NCBI GenBank assembly: GCA_020080175.1
Contig: JAGHQL010000068.1
Location: 58,280 to 122,279, forward strand
Direction: 5' to 3'
DNA: 64,000 nt
Origin: Glutinoglossum americanum
Taxonomy: Eukaryota; Ascomycota; Geoglossomycetes; Geoglossales; Geoglossaceae
The notes beneath the pieces are model-generated. The model worked only from the letters and a program-made list of their open reading frames with translations, was not told the DNA's origin and did not search any database. This document shows positions 62,264 through 64,000 of this stretch, piece after piece (the first letter of the stretch is position 1; each line of letters starts with the position of its first letter). The position numbers and the translations under genes were made by a program.

Positions 62264-62716
62264 TCAAGATTGTGATTTTCCCTTAGGAACTGTGGCTGTT
62301 CGTGACTTTGCTAGAGATGATGCGGGCGCCTGCATGTTGTGTTGGATGTAGAGAGGTAGGGGTATCTTGTCGATTGGAAGCTTGTTTGATCTATCCTCGT
62401 TCGGGACGATGCGTTCTAGCTTAGGAGGAGAGGTAAGGGAGAAACCCTTCGGGAGTGGTGTGTTGAATCGGCGGATGCTGAAATTTAGCCAGTTCGATCT
62501 CCTGGACATACTATAGGTGAGCTCGGGGTTCCTCCGTGACGCTTGATTTGGAGGGAGCTCGCTGATGGGGTTGTGCTTGAGTGGGAGGTTCTTTTGGGGG
62601 GGGTTATGATGGTGTGTAGTATACTGCCTGTCCGCCCGCTCTGATTTCGCTGTCTCTGTGTCCAGTTTGTGAACCTGGGAAGACGGTTTCCACGGCAACT
62701 CCACACTAAGGACCAT
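62264..62716 (-). CDS. Possible small hydrophilic protein
   Basis: A single uninterrupted frame of 150 aa from ATG 62716. It is hydrophilic, Pro/Ser/Asn-rich, with MSRRSNWLNFSIRRFNTPL and KLERIVPNEDRSNKLPIDK in its second half. No domain is recognised and no intron is needed. Composition resembles coding sequence better than its overlapping frames do, but chance cannot be excluded. It is divergently oriented to the next gene at 63078, with about 360 bp between them. Confidence 0.35.
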   Translation of the reverse strand: MVLSVELPWKPSSQVHKLDTETAKSERADRQYTTHHHNPPQKNLPLKHNPISELPPNQASRRNPELTYSMSRRSNWLNFSIRRFNTPLPKGFSLTSPPKLERIVPNEDRSNKLPIDKIPLPLYIQHNMQAPASSLAKSRTATVPKGKSQS

Positions 62717-63077
62717 AGATACGAACGCGCGGAAAGGAGAACGCTGGACCCAAGGCCGGACACCTCAATTGCGAAGATAGTCGTTTTTAGGTTGCGCAAT
62801 TGAGATAACAGGGACAAAATACAGACAGTTCTGTAAAACCTCCACAATCATTGGAAAGGGCAGCTCAACCACGGGTTGTCGCTTCGAAACATCGCTTCTC
62901 CTCCATCACTTCTCGCTCACGACGCGATCGTAGAGACCCTAATAGCCTCAGTATTCTCGGAACGGCGGGAAGTGAGTCTAGTGCGAAGTGCGAATTGGCC
63001 AGTCAAGCATTGCTAATGATGTGCACAGGCCAGCAGAGGCTACCTACCTTTCTCCTCTTAAGTCCATTAACTCCAAC

Positions 63078-64000
63078 ATGAATCAGACCCGCTCGTTAAA
63101 GCGGAGGCGCTCAGCAACGTTGCAAGACAGCGGCAATGAAGATCCCCACATTGGTATAGTGTGCCTCACTCGCGTCATATTGAAAGCTAAGTGATTTGCA
63201 CAGGGGAGATTTATTATTCGGAGGTCAAGTTGTCGGGCAATTACCGCTTCCCACCGCACGTGAAAAAGACCGTACGGAGATGGATGGTTGACAAGAACAT
63301 CATTAAGGACGACGGTAGCGCAGACTTCAAAGCTGCCTTTAGCCAGCTCTGCGACACCCTCAAGTTTTCAGATCCGAAGTTTTCCAAAGAGTTTCGTGAC
63401 ATATGCATCCAGAAACTCGAAAGATTCGTACGCAATGAGGGGGCGAGGCTGAGAGGAATCGCCTATACCGTCAACGGCCCTACCGGCGAGAGGCATTGGG
63501 CGTCCTGGACCGCGCTCTGGATGGATGACGATTGGGATGGGGATACCGAAGCGCCGGCTGTTGCTCCAGCGCCTACCGAGGAGGAAGCTAATGTCAATCA
63601 AGAATTGGCGAGGGTAGAGGAGGAATTGCGCCGTCTGGTCCCTCTCCTGTCCGCCGAGGGTGTTGAAGGGCTACTCGACCACCTCATCAAGCTCTGCGAG
63701 GACCACCGCGCGAGTCCACGCGTGGCAAGGCTCCTAGCAAAGTGGACCGAGACGGAACTGGGGGGGCGCCGCGGCGGCGGCGGTGGTGGTGGCGGTGGAC
63801 CCAGGAGGCGTACCCGGCGAACAGCAGTGCGGGAGAAAGAGGATAGGGAGCACAGTAGCCCCAAAATGGTAGTGCTGCGGACGAGAACCGGGAGTCCCGA
63901 CGAGTCTCCCAAATCGGCGACGACGACGACGATGGACGAGGAACAGGACCTCCATCCTAGTCCTAGTACGTTTACCCTTTCCCCCGCCCTCCTCCCCCCC
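63078..64000 (+). CDS. Hypothetical protein, incomplete at window end
   Basis: Exon 1 (63078-63153) encodes MNQTRSLKRRRSATLQDSG. A 50-nt intron (63154-63203, GTATAG, CACAG) joins DPHIG to EIYYSEVKLSGNYRFPPHVK. Exon 2 stays open to about 63965, with a helical region (FKAAFSQLCDTLKFSDPKFS, DICIQKLERFVRNEG), an acidic patch, a run of nine Gly encoded by a GGC/GGT repeat near 63770-63795, and an Arg-rich tail. A donor-like GTACGT at 63966 suggests another intron, so the gene continues past the right edge. The basic KRRR near the N-terminus could be a nuclear signal. No family is recognised. Confidence 0.6.

Overview
This is nuclear DNA of a filamentous ascomycete (Pezizomycotina). The genes carry short introns of about 44-130 nt with GTRNGT donors and CTAAC/CTGAC branch sites. 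There are fungus-typical families: Zn2Cys6 regulator, GH76 Dcw1/Dfg5 mannosidase, Arg5,6 polyprotein, New1-type ABC ATPase and a NACHT-WD40 receptor. Old transposons are turned into AT-rich DNA by C-to-T/G-to-A change, as expected of repeat-induced point mutation (RIP). I cannot fix the class; a leotiomycete-like fungus is a guess.

Layout. 1-10.55 kb is a gene-free, RIP-degraded repeat block: inverted and tandem repeats (1-1490), a dead Ty3/gypsy element on the minus strand (2230-5120), a solo LTR with a 5-bp target duplication (6023-6454) and AT-rich tandem repeats. A C-terminal HNH-nuclease relic (10560-11025) marks the edge. 11-15.5 kb is accessory: a DUF3716-like Cys-rich protein and a low-complexity protein with a SUMO-interaction-like motif and a 21-bp minisatellite. 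15.55-21.35 kb is one large NOD-like receptor gene (nucleoside phosphorylase-like domain, NACHT, about 20 nearly identical WD40 repeats). It is followed at 21.5-22.65 kb by an AT-rich, inactivated relic resembling DUF3435 tyrosine recombinases, the family of Starship captains.

From 23.3 kb conserved genes dominate: NEW1-type ABC-F/EF3-like factor, choline/GABA-type permease, a 4.7-kb intergenic stretch with microsatellites and a perfect 28-bp hairpin, a Zn2Cys6 regulator and a small hypothetical gene. 41.7-44.9 kb holds decayed sequence: a C2H2-like finger array and a DEDDh exonuclease, both broken by stops that single C-to-T changes explain. Next come aspartate-semialdehyde dehydrogenase (minus) with a dead Tc1/mariner element 96 bp upstream of its start codon, ARG5,6 (minus), the R-SNARE SNC1 (minus), a GPI-anchored GH76 enzyme, a Cys/His-bearing hypothetical gene, an aldo-keto reductase, a possible small minus-strand gene and a hypothetical gene running off the right end.

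The housekeeping genes do not form one pathway, although HOM2 and ARG5,6 are both amino-acid biosynthetic. The most interesting unit is 10.5-22.7 kb. A highly homogenised NLR lies directly downstream, in reading direction, of a DUF3435-like relic and next to conserved NEW1, which is compatible with the eroded end of a Starship-type giant element. Intron boundaries were read by eye from splice signals and reading frame; no database search was run.
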